From an uncultured Verrucomicrobiota bacterium (GTDB lineage Bacteria > Verrucomicrobiota > Kiritimatiellia > RFP12 > UBA1067), in NCBI GenBank assembly GCA_945834475.1, contig CAMAHK010000001.1, positions 82,175 to 119,857 of the forward strand: a stretch of 37,683 nucleotides of DNA, written 5' to 3'. Both the position numbers and the translations under genes were made by a program. This document shows positions 16,535 through 23,274 of the stretch, piece by piece. The notes under the pieces are model-generated. The model did no database searches, was not told where the DNA came from, and saw nothing but the letters and a program-made list of their open reading frames with translations. Positions within the stretch are counted from its first letter, which is position 1, and each line of letters opens with the position of its first letter.

Positions 16535-18274
16535 ATGCGGATTATCCCCCTCGAGCCCCACGGCATGTGTGCCGGTGTCAACGCCGCGATCGCGAAGGCG
16601 TTGAAGCTGCGCGGCGTCTATTGCCTTCACGCGCTCGTCCACAACGAGATCGTGATCAACGAGCTGAAGGCGCTCGGCTTCACGTTCGTCGAGCGCATTG
16701 AGGACGTTCCCGAGGGCGAGACGGTTGTCTTCTCGGCGCATGGTGTTTCGCCGCGCATCCGCGAGATCGCGAAGGCGCGCCGGCTGAAGGTCGTTGATAC
16801 GACGTGTCCCTTCGTTGCGAAAGTCCACAAGGCCGCGAAGGCGTTCGCGGAGCGCGGGCTTCCTGTCGTCATTCTCGGCGATCCGAATCACGCCGAAGCT
16901 CAGGGCATCGCCGGCGAAGTGGAGTCCGTCGGCGGCGTGGTGGTCTGGAACACCGTACCGTCGAGCAAGACCGTACCGTCGAGCAAGACCGTACCGCGAG
17001 CCGTCCTCGGCCGCGGCGAGGTAACAGCCGATACGCTTGTGCGGCTTGGAGACGCCGCGGGCGAGACGCACCGCGGTACGGGGCTTGGAGACGCCGCGGG
17101 CGAGACGCACCGCGGTACGGGGCTTGGAGACGCCGCGGGCGAGATGCACCGCGGTACGGGGCTTGGAGACGCCGCGGGCGAGACGCACCGCGGTACGAAG
17201 CTGGCCGTCGTCTCGCAGACGACGATGAACGCCGACGACGTCACGCGTCGCGTCGCGGAACTTCGCGCGACGCACCCGGGCCTCGAGACCACCGCCGAAG
17301 TCTGCCGCGCAACGAAGGAGCGACAAGATGCGGTGCGCGCGTTCTGCGCACACCGCGAGGTGGAGGTTGAAGGTGGAGGTGGAGCGAGAGGCGAACGGGC
17401 TGTTCTTGTTCTCGGCTCGACGACGTCGTCGAACTCGAAGCGGCTCGCCGAAGTCGCGCGGCAGTGCGGCGCGAAAGCGTTTCTCGCGGGGTCAATGGAC
17501 GAGGTGAAGAAACTTGATTTCACGGGCGTCGAGAAGCTCGGCGTCACCAGCGGCGCGTCGACGCCGGAAAGGTTCTTTATGGAAGCGGTGAAGTTTCTCC
17601 GCCATGTGCCGGAGCATGTGGCGATGATCATGGACGGCAACGGACGCTGGGCAACGCACCGCGGCAAGAAGCGCGGCGAGGGACACATCGCCGGGGCGAA
17701 GACGCTCGGCAATGTGCTTGAGTGGTGCGGCGACCGCGGCATCAAGTATCTGACCGTCTATGCGTTCTCGACCGAGAACTGGAAACGTCCGAAGGAAGAG
17801 GTCGACGGACTCATGTCGCTTTTTGCCCGGATGCTGAAGTCGAAGGAGAAGGACTTCATGAAGAACGAGGTCCGCTTCCGCATGATCGGCCGCCGTGGCG
17901 ACCTCTCGGCGAAGCTTCTCAAGACGATCGAGCAGCTTGAGGCGAAGACCGCGCATTTCGAGCGTCAGTTCATCGTCGCGATTTCCTACGGCGGACGCGC
18001 CGAGATCATCGACGCGGTGAACGCCGCGGTCAAGGCCGGTGAACCGGTGACGGAAGAGACGTTCGCGAAATATCTCTATGCGCCGGACGTACCCGATCCC
18101 GATCTCGTCATCCGCACGAGCGGCGAGCTGCGCACGTCGAACTTCCTCCTCTGGGAAACGGCGTACGCGGAATACTATTTCACGGACGTTCTCTGGCCCG
18201 ACTTCTCCGAAGCCGAACTCGACAAGGCCCTCGACGCCTACGCGTCGCGTCATCGCCGCAAGGGCGGCGTGTAG
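16535..18274 (+). CDS. ispH: IspH-UppS fusion: HMBPP reductase joined in frame to undecaprenyl diphosphate synthase
   Basis: A 579-residue fusion of two isoprenoid enzymes. Residues 1-348 are 4-hydroxy-3-methylbut-2-enyl diphosphate reductase, the last MEP step making IPP and DMAPP. The three [4Fe-4S] cysteines are present at Cys12 (HGMCAGV), Cys91 (DTTCPFVAKVH) and Cys257 (EVCRATKERQ), with FSAHGVSP and GVTSGASTPE. Residues 349-579 are cis-prenyltransferase UppS, which makes the lipid carrier for peptidoglycan and O-antigen: MIMDGNGRWA, YAFSTENWKRP, VIRTSGELRTSNFLLWE, YFTDVLWPDF. No stop separates them, but an SD and ATG at 17566-17581 could also start UppS alone. About 80 residues of repeat-derived sequence (140-222) and a VEVEGGGG insert interrupt IspH in loop positions. 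Confidence 0.93.
   Translation: MRIIPLEPHGMCAGVNAAIAKALKLRGVYCLHALVHNEIVINELKALGFTFVERIEDVPEGETVVFSAHGVSPRIREIAKARRLKVVDTTCPFVAKVHKAAKAFAERGLPVVILGDPNHAEAQGIAGEVESVGGVVVWNTVPSSKTVPSSKTVPRAVLGRGEVTADTLVRLGDAAGETHRGTGLGDAAGETHRGTGLGDAAGEMHRGTGLGDAAGETHRGTKLAVVSQTTMNADDVTRRVAELRATHPGLETTAEVCRATKERQDAVRAFCAHREVEVEGGGGARGERAVLVLGSTTSSNSKRLAEVARQCGAKAFLAGSMDEVKKLDFTGVEKLGVTSGASTPERFFMEAVKFLRHVPEHVAMIMDGNGRWATHRGKKRGEGHIAGAKTLGNVLEWCGDRGIKYLTVYAFSTENWKRPKEEVDGLMSLFARMLKSKEKDFMKNEVRFRMIGRRGDLSAKLLKTIEQLEAKTAHFERQFIVAISYGGRAEIIDAVNAAVKAGEPVTEETFAKYLYAPDVPDPDLVIRTSGELRTSNFLLWETAYAEYYFTDVLWPDFSEAELDKALDAYASRHRRKGGV
16952..17000 (+). repeat. 18-bp direct repeat in ispH
   Basis: An 18-bp unit (ACCGTACCGTCGAGCAAG) occurs at 16952-16969 and 16970-16987, with a third partial copy to about 17000. 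It encodes TVPSSK twice. The CCGTACCG core matches the ends of the palindromic elements in the dsbD-like gene. Confidence 0.9.
17045..17200 (+). repeat. Four tandem 39-bp repeats in ispH
   Basis: Units start at 17045, 17084, 17123 and 17162 and are nearly identical (unit 3 has ATGCAC for ACGCAC; unit 4 ends in AAG). Each encodes LGDAAGETHRGTG. The opening GGCTTGGAGACGCCGCG and the GGTACGGGG end match the right arm of the palindromic element at 18474-18551, so the array seems to be an amplified half of that element. Unit length is a multiple of three, so copy changes keep the frame. Confidence 0.95.
17357..17384. repeat. Purine-rich tract in ispH, inverse copy of the pre-ispH tract
   Basis: GAGGTGGAGGTTGAAGG-type sequence. 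Positions 17355-17383 are the exact reverse complement of 16504-16532 (29 nt). It is read in frame as EVEVEGGGG between the IspH Cys257 region and the next beta strand. Confidence 0.88.
17566..17581 (+). promoter_or_regulatory. uppS: Internal ribosome-binding site and ATG for a stand-alone UppS
   Basis: GGAAAGG at 17566-17572 is followed after 6 nt by an in-frame ATG at 17579, giving MEAVKFLRHVPEHV, which is where a normal UppS would begin (231 residues). This could yield free UppS in addition to the fusion. GGAAAGG also encodes conserved IspH C-terminal residues, so chance is possible. Confidence 0.5.
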
Positions 18275-18291
18275 CGCGCGCAGGGTGCGCG

Positions 18292-18330
18292 AACGTTGAA
18301 GTATGAATGATGAAGGTTGAATGATGGAGG
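18292..18330. repeat. Degenerate GTTGAA/ATGATG tract upstream of the dsbD-like gene
   Basis: A short-period purine-rich stretch (GTTGAAGTATGAATGATGAA and onward) fills the gap between uppS and the dsbD-like gene and ends in the GGAGG Shine-Dalgarno. It resembles the (CAACCTC)n family on the other strand. Confidence 0.5.
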
Positions 18331-18340
18331 TAAACGTTTT

Positions 18341-19693
18341 ATGAAGAAACTCCTGGTTGCGGCGGCGTTGGGCATGATGGCCTCGGTTTTGTTTGGCGAG
18401 ATCCAGATCATCGACGGGGTCAAGTACGAATGCAAAGACGGCATGTGCATGCCCGTCGAGGAAGACGAGGACGCCGTACCGCCGCCCGCCTCGGGCGCGG
18501 CGCTGGACAGCCGGCTTGGAGACGCCGCGCCCGAGGCGGGCGGCGGTACGGGGCGGCTAGCCCAGGGCTATATGAAAGCCGATGCCTTCATCGCGTTTCT
18601 TCGCAACGAAAAATCCGACGATCCTCTGTCAACCTCAACCTCCAACCTCAACCTCGACTCCACCTCCACCTCATTTCTCCACCTCCTCGCCACGCTTCTC
18701 CTCATCCTGCTCGGCGGCCTTGCGATGAACCTCACACCGTGCGTGCTGCCGATGATACCGATCAACCTGATGATCATCGGCAAGTCTGCGGCGCGCGGCG
18801 CGTGGTACGGACTCGGCATTGCGCTCGCGTATGGCGTTCTCGGCGTTCTTGCGGCCGTGGGCGGGATGGCGTTCGGGACGATCCAGGCGAATCCGTGGTT
18901 CAATCTCGGCATTGCGATTCTCTTCGTCATCCTGGCGCTCGCGCTCGCGGATGTCTTTTGCATCGACCTTTCGAAGAAGCGCGCGGGACTCGCCCAGAAG
19001 AAGCAGACGATGCTGCCGGGACTCTTCGCGTTCTTCATGGGTGTCGTGAGCGCGGTCCTTGCGGGCGCGTGCGTCGCGCCGATTCTCATCTCGGTGCTGC
19101 TCCTGACGGCGAAGCTCTATGCCGAGGGACAGACCCTCGCGCTCGGACTTCCGTTCGTGCTGGGCCTGGGCATGGCGCTTCCCTGGCCGTTCCTCGGCGC
19201 GGGCTTTCAGGTTCTCCCGAAGCCGGGCGCATGGATGAAGGGAGTGAATCGCGCTTTTGCGTTCCTCGTCCTCGGATTCGCCGCCTGGTACGGGTGGTTG
19301 GCCTGGCAGGGGTTCAGCTCCGTACCGCGGTGCGTCCCCGCCCGCGACGCTGACGAGCCGCTGTTACCCGCCGCGGGCGAGACGCGCCGCGGTACGGTCC
19401 TTCGCGCCACCCCCGAAACCCTCCCCGCCCTCCTCTCCTCTCTCAACCTCCAACCTCAACCTGGAGAATCGGCAAAGCCGATTCTCATCGACTGCTGGGC
19501 GACGTGGTGCAAGAACTGCGCGGCGATGGAGCGCGTGATGGCGGAGCCGACGGTCGCCGAGGAGCTGAAGAACTTCACGGTCATCAAGCTCCAGGCCGAG
19601 GATATGAAGGCGCTGAAGCAGCTCCCCGGCTTCGGAGAGATTCGCGGCCTCCCCGCCTTTGTCATCTTGCCGCCCTTGCCGCCAGCGAAGTAA
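18341..19693 (+). CDS. dsbD: DsbD-like thiol:disulfide interchange protein lacking the alpha domain
   Basis: Likely carries reducing equivalents from cytoplasmic thioredoxin to periplasmic thiols. The start at 18341 (GGAGG at 18326-18330) gives a signal peptide, MKKLLVAAALGMMASVLFG; an upstream in-frame TTG at 18317 is less likely. Residues about 100-320 form the membrane domain with the paired cysteines in NLTPCVLPMIP and AGACVAPI. Residues about 375-450 are a thioredoxin domain with WATWCKNC. The periplasmic DsbD-alpha domain is missing, so another acceptor must be used. Four repeat insertions (18474-18551, 18629-18689, 19320-19397, 19441-19486) fall between domains and add low-complexity linkers. 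450 residues from this start. Confidence 0.88.
   Translation: MKKLLVAAALGMMASVLFGEIQIIDGVKYECKDGMCMPVEEDEDAVPPPASGAALDSRLGDAAPEAGGGTGRLAQGYMKADAFIAFLRNEKSDDPLSTSTSNLNLDSTSTSFLHLLATLLLILLGGLAMNLTPCVLPMIPINLMIIGKSAARGAWYGLGIALAYGVLGVLAAVGGMAFGTIQANPWFNLGIAILFVILALALADVFCIDLSKKRAGLAQKKQTMLPGLFAFFMGVVSAVLAGACVAPILISVLLLTAKLYAEGQTLALGLPFVLGLGMALPWPFLGAGFQVLPKPGAWMKGVNRAFAFLVLGFAAWYGWLAWQGFSSVPRCVPARDADEPLLPAAGETRRGTVLRATPETLPALLSSLNLQPQPGESAKPILIDCWATWCKNCAAMERVMAEPTVAEELKNFTVIKLQAEDMKALKQLPGFGEIRGLPAFVILPPLPPAK
18474..18551. repeat. 29-bp perfect inverted repeat in the dsbD-like gene
   Basis: Arm 18474-18502 is the exact reverse complement of 18523-18551, with a 20-nt loop. Ends are CCGTACCGCC and GGCGGTACGG. 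The loop and right arm share GGCTTGGAGACGCCGCG with the 39-bp repeats in ispH. It is translated in frame as a Pro/Gly/Ala-rich linker after the signal peptide region. Confidence 0.93.
18629..18689. repeat. CAACCTC/CCACCTC tract in the dsbD-like gene
   Basis: Short C/T-rich units in the same family as the tracts at 16495 and 19441. It is read in frame as STSNLNLDSTSTS, immediately before the first membrane helix. Confidence 0.85.
19320..19397. repeat. Imperfect palindromic element in the dsbD-like gene
   Basis: Begins CCGTACCGCGG and ends CCGCGGTACGG. The two arms are imperfect reverse complements over about 28 nt. Same family and length (78 bp) as 18474-18551. It lies between the last membrane helix and the thioredoxin domain. 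Confidence 0.85.
19441..19486. repeat. CAACCTC tract plus 10-bp hairpin
   Basis: A TCTCAACCTCCAACCTCAAC tract is followed by GAGAATCGGC-AAA-GCCGATTCTC (19464-19486), a perfect 10-bp stem. It encodes the start of the thioredoxin domain (GESAKPILID), so the hairpin overlaps real domain sequence. Confidence 0.75.
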
Positions 19694-19696
19694 AGT

Positions 19697-19702
19697 GATA
19701 AT
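19697..19702 (+). promoter_or_regulatory. Possible -10 element of nanA
   Basis: GATAAT at 19697-19702, four bases after the dsbD-like stop, with about 45 nt of leader before nanA and a good SD (AAGGAAAG). No clear -35. Confidence 0.4.
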
Positions 19703-19752
19703 ATATGCAGGTCTAGTCGCTTTCAATTCAATCCCTAATTAAGGAAAGCATA

Positions 19753-20649
19753 ATGAAGATCAAGAAGCTTCAGGGACTCATCGCCGCGGCTCACACCGGT
19801 TTCAATGCGGACGGTTCCGTCAATCTCGACATCATCCCGAAGCAGGCCGAGATGCTCATCAAGCAGAAGGTCACGGGCGCCTACATCTCCGGCACGACGG
19901 GCGAAGGCATCTGCTGCTCGATCGCCGAGCGCGAGGCGGTGTTCGACGCGTGGGTCAAGGCCGCGAAGGGCAAGCTCTTCCTCATCGCGCACATCGGCGC
20001 ACTCGCGCTTCCGGACGTGCAGGAGCTCGGCGCGTATGCCGTCAAGTGCGGGATGGACGCGACCTCGATCGTGCCGCCGAACTTCTTTAAGCCGGGTTCG
20101 GTCGACATGCTCATCGCCTACCTCAAGGAAGCGCTCAAGACCTCCGAGAAGCTCCCGTTCTACTACTACCACACGGGTATGTCGGGCGTGAACTTCGACA
20201 TGCAGACCTTCCTCGAGAAGGCCGACGGCATGATCAAGAACCTCGCGGGCATCAAGTTCAACTATCCGGATCTCTACATGTTCCAGCGCTGCCTGCGCGC
20301 GTGCGGCGGCAAGTACGACATCACGTGGGGCATCGACGAGTGGTTCGCGGGCGCGGTCGCGCTTGGCGCGAAGTCGGCGATCGGCTCGACCTACAACTAC
20401 TCGGCCGGCATCTACTACAAGATCTGGGACGCCGTGAAGAAGGGCGACCTCAAGACGGTCGAGAAGAACATGAAGCGCGTCTGCGACATCGTGGACATCC
20501 TCGTGCAGTACGGCGGCGTCGCCGGCGGCAAGGTGATGTGCAAGATGTGGGGTGTCGACCTCGGCGACGTGCGCGTCCCGAACAAGACGATTTCGCCCGA
20601 GGGTAAGAAGGACATTCTCGCCCGCATCAAGAAAATCGGCGTCAAGTAA
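19753..20649 (+). CDS. nanA: N-acetylneuraminate lyase (DHDPS/NAL family aldolase)
   Basis: Class I aldolase of 298 residues that cleaves N-acetylneuraminate to ManNAc and pyruvate. The barrel shows GLIAAAHTGFNADGSV, ISGTTGEG (pyruvate carboxylate loop, about residues 46-53), the YYYHTGMSG segment with the catalytic Tyr near residue 137, and the Schiff-base Lys168 in LAGIKFNYPD. The YxxxxxSG pattern favours sialate lyase over dihydrodipicolinate synthase. An AGE-type epimerase that could process ManNAc lies at 26995. No sialidase or transporter is visible in the window, so scavenging must use genes elsewhere. Confidence 0.9.
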   Translation: MKIKKLQGLIAAAHTGFNADGSVNLDIIPKQAEMLIKQKVTGAYISGTTGEGICCSIAEREAVFDAWVKAAKGKLFLIAHIGALALPDVQELGAYAVKCGMDATSIVPPNFFKPGSVDMLIAYLKEALKTSEKLPFYYYHTGMSGVNFDMQTFLEKADGMIKNLAGIKFNYPDLYMFQRCLRACGGKYDITWGIDEWFAGAVALGAKSAIGSTYNYSAGIYYKIWDAVKKGDLKTVEKNMKRVCDIVDILVQYGGVAGGKVMCKMWGVDLGDVRVPNKTISPEGKKDILARIKKIGVK

Positions 20650-20694
20650 ACGTGACGCTCTCGCCGATGCAAGCGCAGATGTGCGTACATTTTT

Positions 20695-20703
20695 TGGTAT
20701 ACT
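20695..20703 (+). promoter_or_regulatory. Extended -10 promoter of the DUF3990 operon
   Basis: TGGTATACT with the hexamer at 20698-20703, 28 nt before the ATG at 20732. No -35 is seen. A GGAG motif lies 15-16 nt before the ATG, farther than usual. Confidence 0.65.
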
Positions 20704-20731
20704 ATCGTTCGAGGAGATAACAAATCATACG

Positions 20732-21388
20732 ATGAGACTTTACCACGGCAGCCCTGAAGAAGATTTCGTTCCAAGATTTGGTCTCGGCAACGATGAGCAT
20801 GACTATGGCCGTGGTTTTTATACGACAGCAATTCCAGAACTGGCGCGCGAGTGGGCCGTCGGTATGCAGAATTCCGCTGACGGATGGCTACATGCGTACG
20901 ATGTCGATCTCGAGGGGCTGAAGATCTTTGATTTTACCGAGGTCGGCGTGCTGGCGTGGATCGCGGAGTTGATGAAACATCGCAAGGCCGACGATTCGCC
21001 CGTGTATGTGCGAGACGTCACCAAGTTCATCGCGCGCTATGGCGTTGACATCTCGGGTTATGACGTCGTTCGCGGCTGGCGGGCGGACGCCTCGTACTTT
21101 TTCATCGCCCAGCTCTTCGTACGTAATCAACTTGACGTGACGGCTTTGGATGCGATGCTTCGTCTGGGAGATCTTGGCATCCAGTACTTCTTCCAGTCCG
21201 AGGCGTCGTTTGCGCGGCTGAAGGAGGACGAATCCGCGAAAGAGCGCGTCCAGGCCGCCGAGTATCGCGGCAAGTATGACGAGAGGGACCGTGCGGCCCG
21301 CGAGAAAATGAATCGGATCGCCTATGATCAGGCGCTCAATCCGATCATCAGGACGTTTTCGTCGCTCTTAGGGGAGATATTGCAATGA
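20732..21388 (+). CDS. DUF3990-type protein, putative ADP-ribosyltransferase-fold toxin
   Basis: A 218-residue protein. The N-terminus MRLYHGSPEEDF and DYGRGFYTTAIPELAREWA match the DUF3990 pattern (YHGS, then FGxGFYxT and a trailing WA), and QYFFQSEASFARL near residue 150 resembles the closing motif. DUF3990 is placed in the ADP-ribosyl clan, so mono-ADP-ribosylation of a host target is possible, but this is unproven. The C-terminal 50 residues are a charged helix. The start at 20732 is where homology begins. It overlaps the next gene by ATGA, the layout of a toxin-antitoxin pair. Confidence 0.75.
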   Translation: MRLYHGSPEEDFVPRFGLGNDEHDYGRGFYTTAIPELAREWAVGMQNSADGWLHAYDVDLEGLKIFDFTEVGVLAWIAELMKHRKADDSPVYVRDVTKFIARYGVDISGYDVVRGWRADASYFFIAQLFVRNQLDVTALDAMLRLGDLGIQYFFQSEASFARLKEDESAKERVQAAEYRGKYDERDRAAREKMNRIAYDQALNPIIRTFSSLLGEILQ

Positions 21389-21816
21389 ATCATCCCTACG
21401 ACGAGCTTTATCTCACGCAGGTGGTCGAGACGCAGGGAAAGTTCTTCGAGAAGTTGCAAGATGTCGAGCCGCGCATCGATTCCGAGAAACTGATCGAGGC
21501 CTACATGCGCAGTGATCTTCGGCGTCAACTGGACGAAGGCCATGCGTTCTTCTTGACGTTGAACGATGAGCAGCTCAAGCGACGCTTTCTCGACTCGGGA
21601 TACGAACCCGAGCCTGGTGAGCCCTTGCAGGGCTTTATGCCGAATTGGATTGGGCGCTTCTATGCCTATGCCCAATGGTATCTGAACATTCCGAGTGCGC
21701 AGCTGGTCGAACGTCTTTCGGTCGCGAATTTAACCTCGCGTTATCCTGGTGCCCATGATCTTGATCTTCGCTTGGCGGTGGAGAAACTTTGTCAACTGAA
21801 TGAAAGGACTGCATAA
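21385..21816 (+). CDS. Conserved hypothetical protein, candidate partner of the DUF3990 protein
   Basis: A 143-residue, largely helical, acidic protein starting inside the DUF3990 stop codon. It begins YDELYLTQVVETQGKFFE and ends with GFMPNWIGRFYAYAQWYLN and HDLDLRLAVEKL. The segments look conserved (aromatic-rich, intact frame), but I cannot name the family. The coupled position suggests an antitoxin or immunity-like partner; no DNA-binding motif is seen, so it would act by protein contact if so. It is followed directly (TAAATG) by a secreted-protein gene. Confidence 0.7.
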   Translation: MNHPYDELYLTQVVETQGKFFEKLQDVEPRIDSEKLIEAYMRSDLRRQLDEGHAFFLTLNDEQLKRRFLDSGYEPEPGEPLQGFMPNWIGRFYAYAQWYLNIPSAQLVERLSVANLTSRYPGAHDLDLRLAVEKLCQLNERTA

Positions 21817-22194
21817 ATGAAGAGACTGATGATGTGTGTTGTGCTGGCGCTGAGCCTTTGCTCGTTTGCTAAGGAAGCTAATCTCACGGTCGTGCGCAAT
21901 CCACCGACGACGGTGATGCGTGAGTGGACGCCGCTTTCGCTGACGCTGATCTCGCCTGTCGCATTGCCGCCAGGCAACTGGGATGTCTACGGCCTTCAGG
22001 CCGGTGGCTTCAGCTGGGCGGAAAACGTCGTGGGTGTGCAGGCCGGCTTCTTCAATACGGCCGACATCGTCAAGGGCCTTCAGATCGGCGGCATCAACGT
22101 GACGCGTCAGATGTATGGCGTGCAGATCGGCCTCATCAATGTGATCCAGGATAACGACATCCCGTTTCTCCCGGTCATCAATTGCTACTTCTGA
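21817..22194 (+). CDS. Secreted GLQxG/GVQxG surface-repeat protein (LA_2272-like)
   Basis: A 125-residue protein with a signal peptide (MKRLMMCVVLALSLCSFA). Residues about 55-115 are repeats of roughly 12-16 residues: VYGLQAGGFSW, VVGVQAGFFNT, VKGLQIGGINV, MYGVQIGLINV. This G-[LV]-Q-x-G pattern is typical of the LA_2272-type surface repeats, short beta turns thought to lie in or on the outer membrane. GAAAGGA precedes the ATG. Function unknown. It leads a run of envelope genes ending in lpoB. Confidence 0.75.
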   Translation: MKRLMMCVVLALSLCSFAKEANLTVVRNPPTTVMREWTPLSLTLISPVALPPGNWDVYGLQAGGFSWAENVVGVQAGFFNTADIVKGLQIGGINVTRQMYGVQIGLINVIQDNDIPFLPVINCYF

Positions 22195-22211
22195 ACATGA
22201 AAAGGAGTGTT

Positions 22212-23270
22212 ATGACGATGAAGATGCTGATGGCGGCGGTGATTGCAGCGATGGCGTTCGGGGCTGTGGCTCAGGAGTTCTCGCCGAAGAAGGTGGCGGT
22301 GTTTGTTCAGAATCGGACGAAGGTCGCCGGGATGGACGATGAGATGGACGGCATTCGCGACCGTCTCGCGGCAGCGATCGCGGGGACGGGCGAGCTGGAG
22401 GTCGTTGATTCGGCTTTCTCGGTCGACACGTTCCGTCGGTGGAAGATTACGACGGCCGAGGAAAAGGCGGGGCTCGTCTCCGGCATCTTCACGGGCGGTT
22501 CCGCGCCGAATGTCGCGAAGATGCTGGGCTGTGACTACATCGCGGCGGCGACAGTTGTCGGCGCAACGGCGATGAATCGTAACATGAACGGCCGTCTCGC
22601 CAAGGTCTTCACCCTGCGCATGACGCTCAAGGTGATGGACGCGACGGGCGCAAGCGTGTTCGCGATGCCGCCGTGGACGCGGCAGTATCCCGTCTTGGAT
22701 GCGACGGACGAGCCGATCAGCTACTACAACATCCTCATCGACCAGTGGAGTGAGGAGGCCGGCACGGCGGTCGCGAACAGTTCGGCGAAGTGGCGCAAGC
22801 CGAATCTGCCGACGGCGGCGCTGGCGACTGTTCATTTCGCGACGACGATTGATGAGACGATCGCCGAGCTCGAAAGCCAGACGAAGGGCGCGACGGGCGA
22901 GCAGCTTGTCGAACTTCGTCGCGTCTGCGGCGGTGCGTCTGTCGAGATCGACGGCGCGGTCATCGGGTCCGCGCCAGGCGATTTCAAGGTCGCGCCAGGG
23001 CTGCATCAGCTCAAGGTTTCGCGCGAGTGGATGAAGCCGTATGCGGCGACGATCAACGTGACGGACGGTATGGTGCTCAAGGTCGCACTCGAGATGTCGG
23101 AGGAAGGCCTCGCGAAGTGGGGCTCGACCGAGGCACTCCGGGCGGATCTGGCGAAGCGTTATGCTGAGGCGGCGATGACGCGCGGCATTAAGGTGAACTA
23201 CAATCTCGACACGTCGAACTGGCAGGATGTCTCGACCGGCGTCCCGACCCAGAACGTCATCCTGAAGTAA
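22212..23270 (+). CDS. Secreted CsgG-like protein with PEGA domain
   Basis: A 352-residue periplasmic protein. The signal peptide is MTMKMLMAAVIAAMAFGAVAQ. Residues about 25-180 start KKVAVFVQNRTKV and read like a CsgG/TolB-type alpha/beta domain (MLGCDYIAAATVVG). Residues about 235-290 form a PEGA domain (ASVEIDGAVIGSAPGDFKV, then PGLHQLKVSREW). CsgG-related proteins accompany LpoB and YcfL in several genomes. GGAG at 22204-22207 supports the ATG at 22212 or 22218; the ATG at 22197 would give a longer form. Four bases separate its stop from the next start. Confidence 0.7.
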   Translation: MTMKMLMAAVIAAMAFGAVAQEFSPKKVAVFVQNRTKVAGMDDEMDGIRDRLAAAIAGTGELEVVDSAFSVDTFRRWKITTAEEKAGLVSGIFTGGSAPNVAKMLGCDYIAAATVVGATAMNRNMNGRLAKVFTLRMTLKVMDATGASVFAMPPWTRQYPVLDATDEPISYYNILIDQWSEEAGTAVANSSAKWRKPNLPTAALATVHFATTIDETIAELESQTKGATGEQLVELRRVCGGASVEIDGAVIGSAPGDFKVAPGLHQLKVSREWMKPYAATINVTDGMVLKVALEMSEEGLAKWGSTEALRADLAKRYAEAAMTRGIKVNYNLDTSNWQDVSTGVPTQNVILK

Positions 23271-23274
23271 GCCG

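Noticed and set aside
14530-16581. 683-codon open frame on the minus strand
   Set aside because: It is antisense to the phosphofructokinase and mazG genes, is dominated by Arg/Leu/Val/Glu typical of GC-rich shadow frames, and has no recognisable motif or SD.
17045-17200. Regular 39-bp repeats as a possible CRISPR array
   Set aside because: Units are directly adjacent with no unique spacers, they are translated in frame inside ispH, and no cas genes are near.
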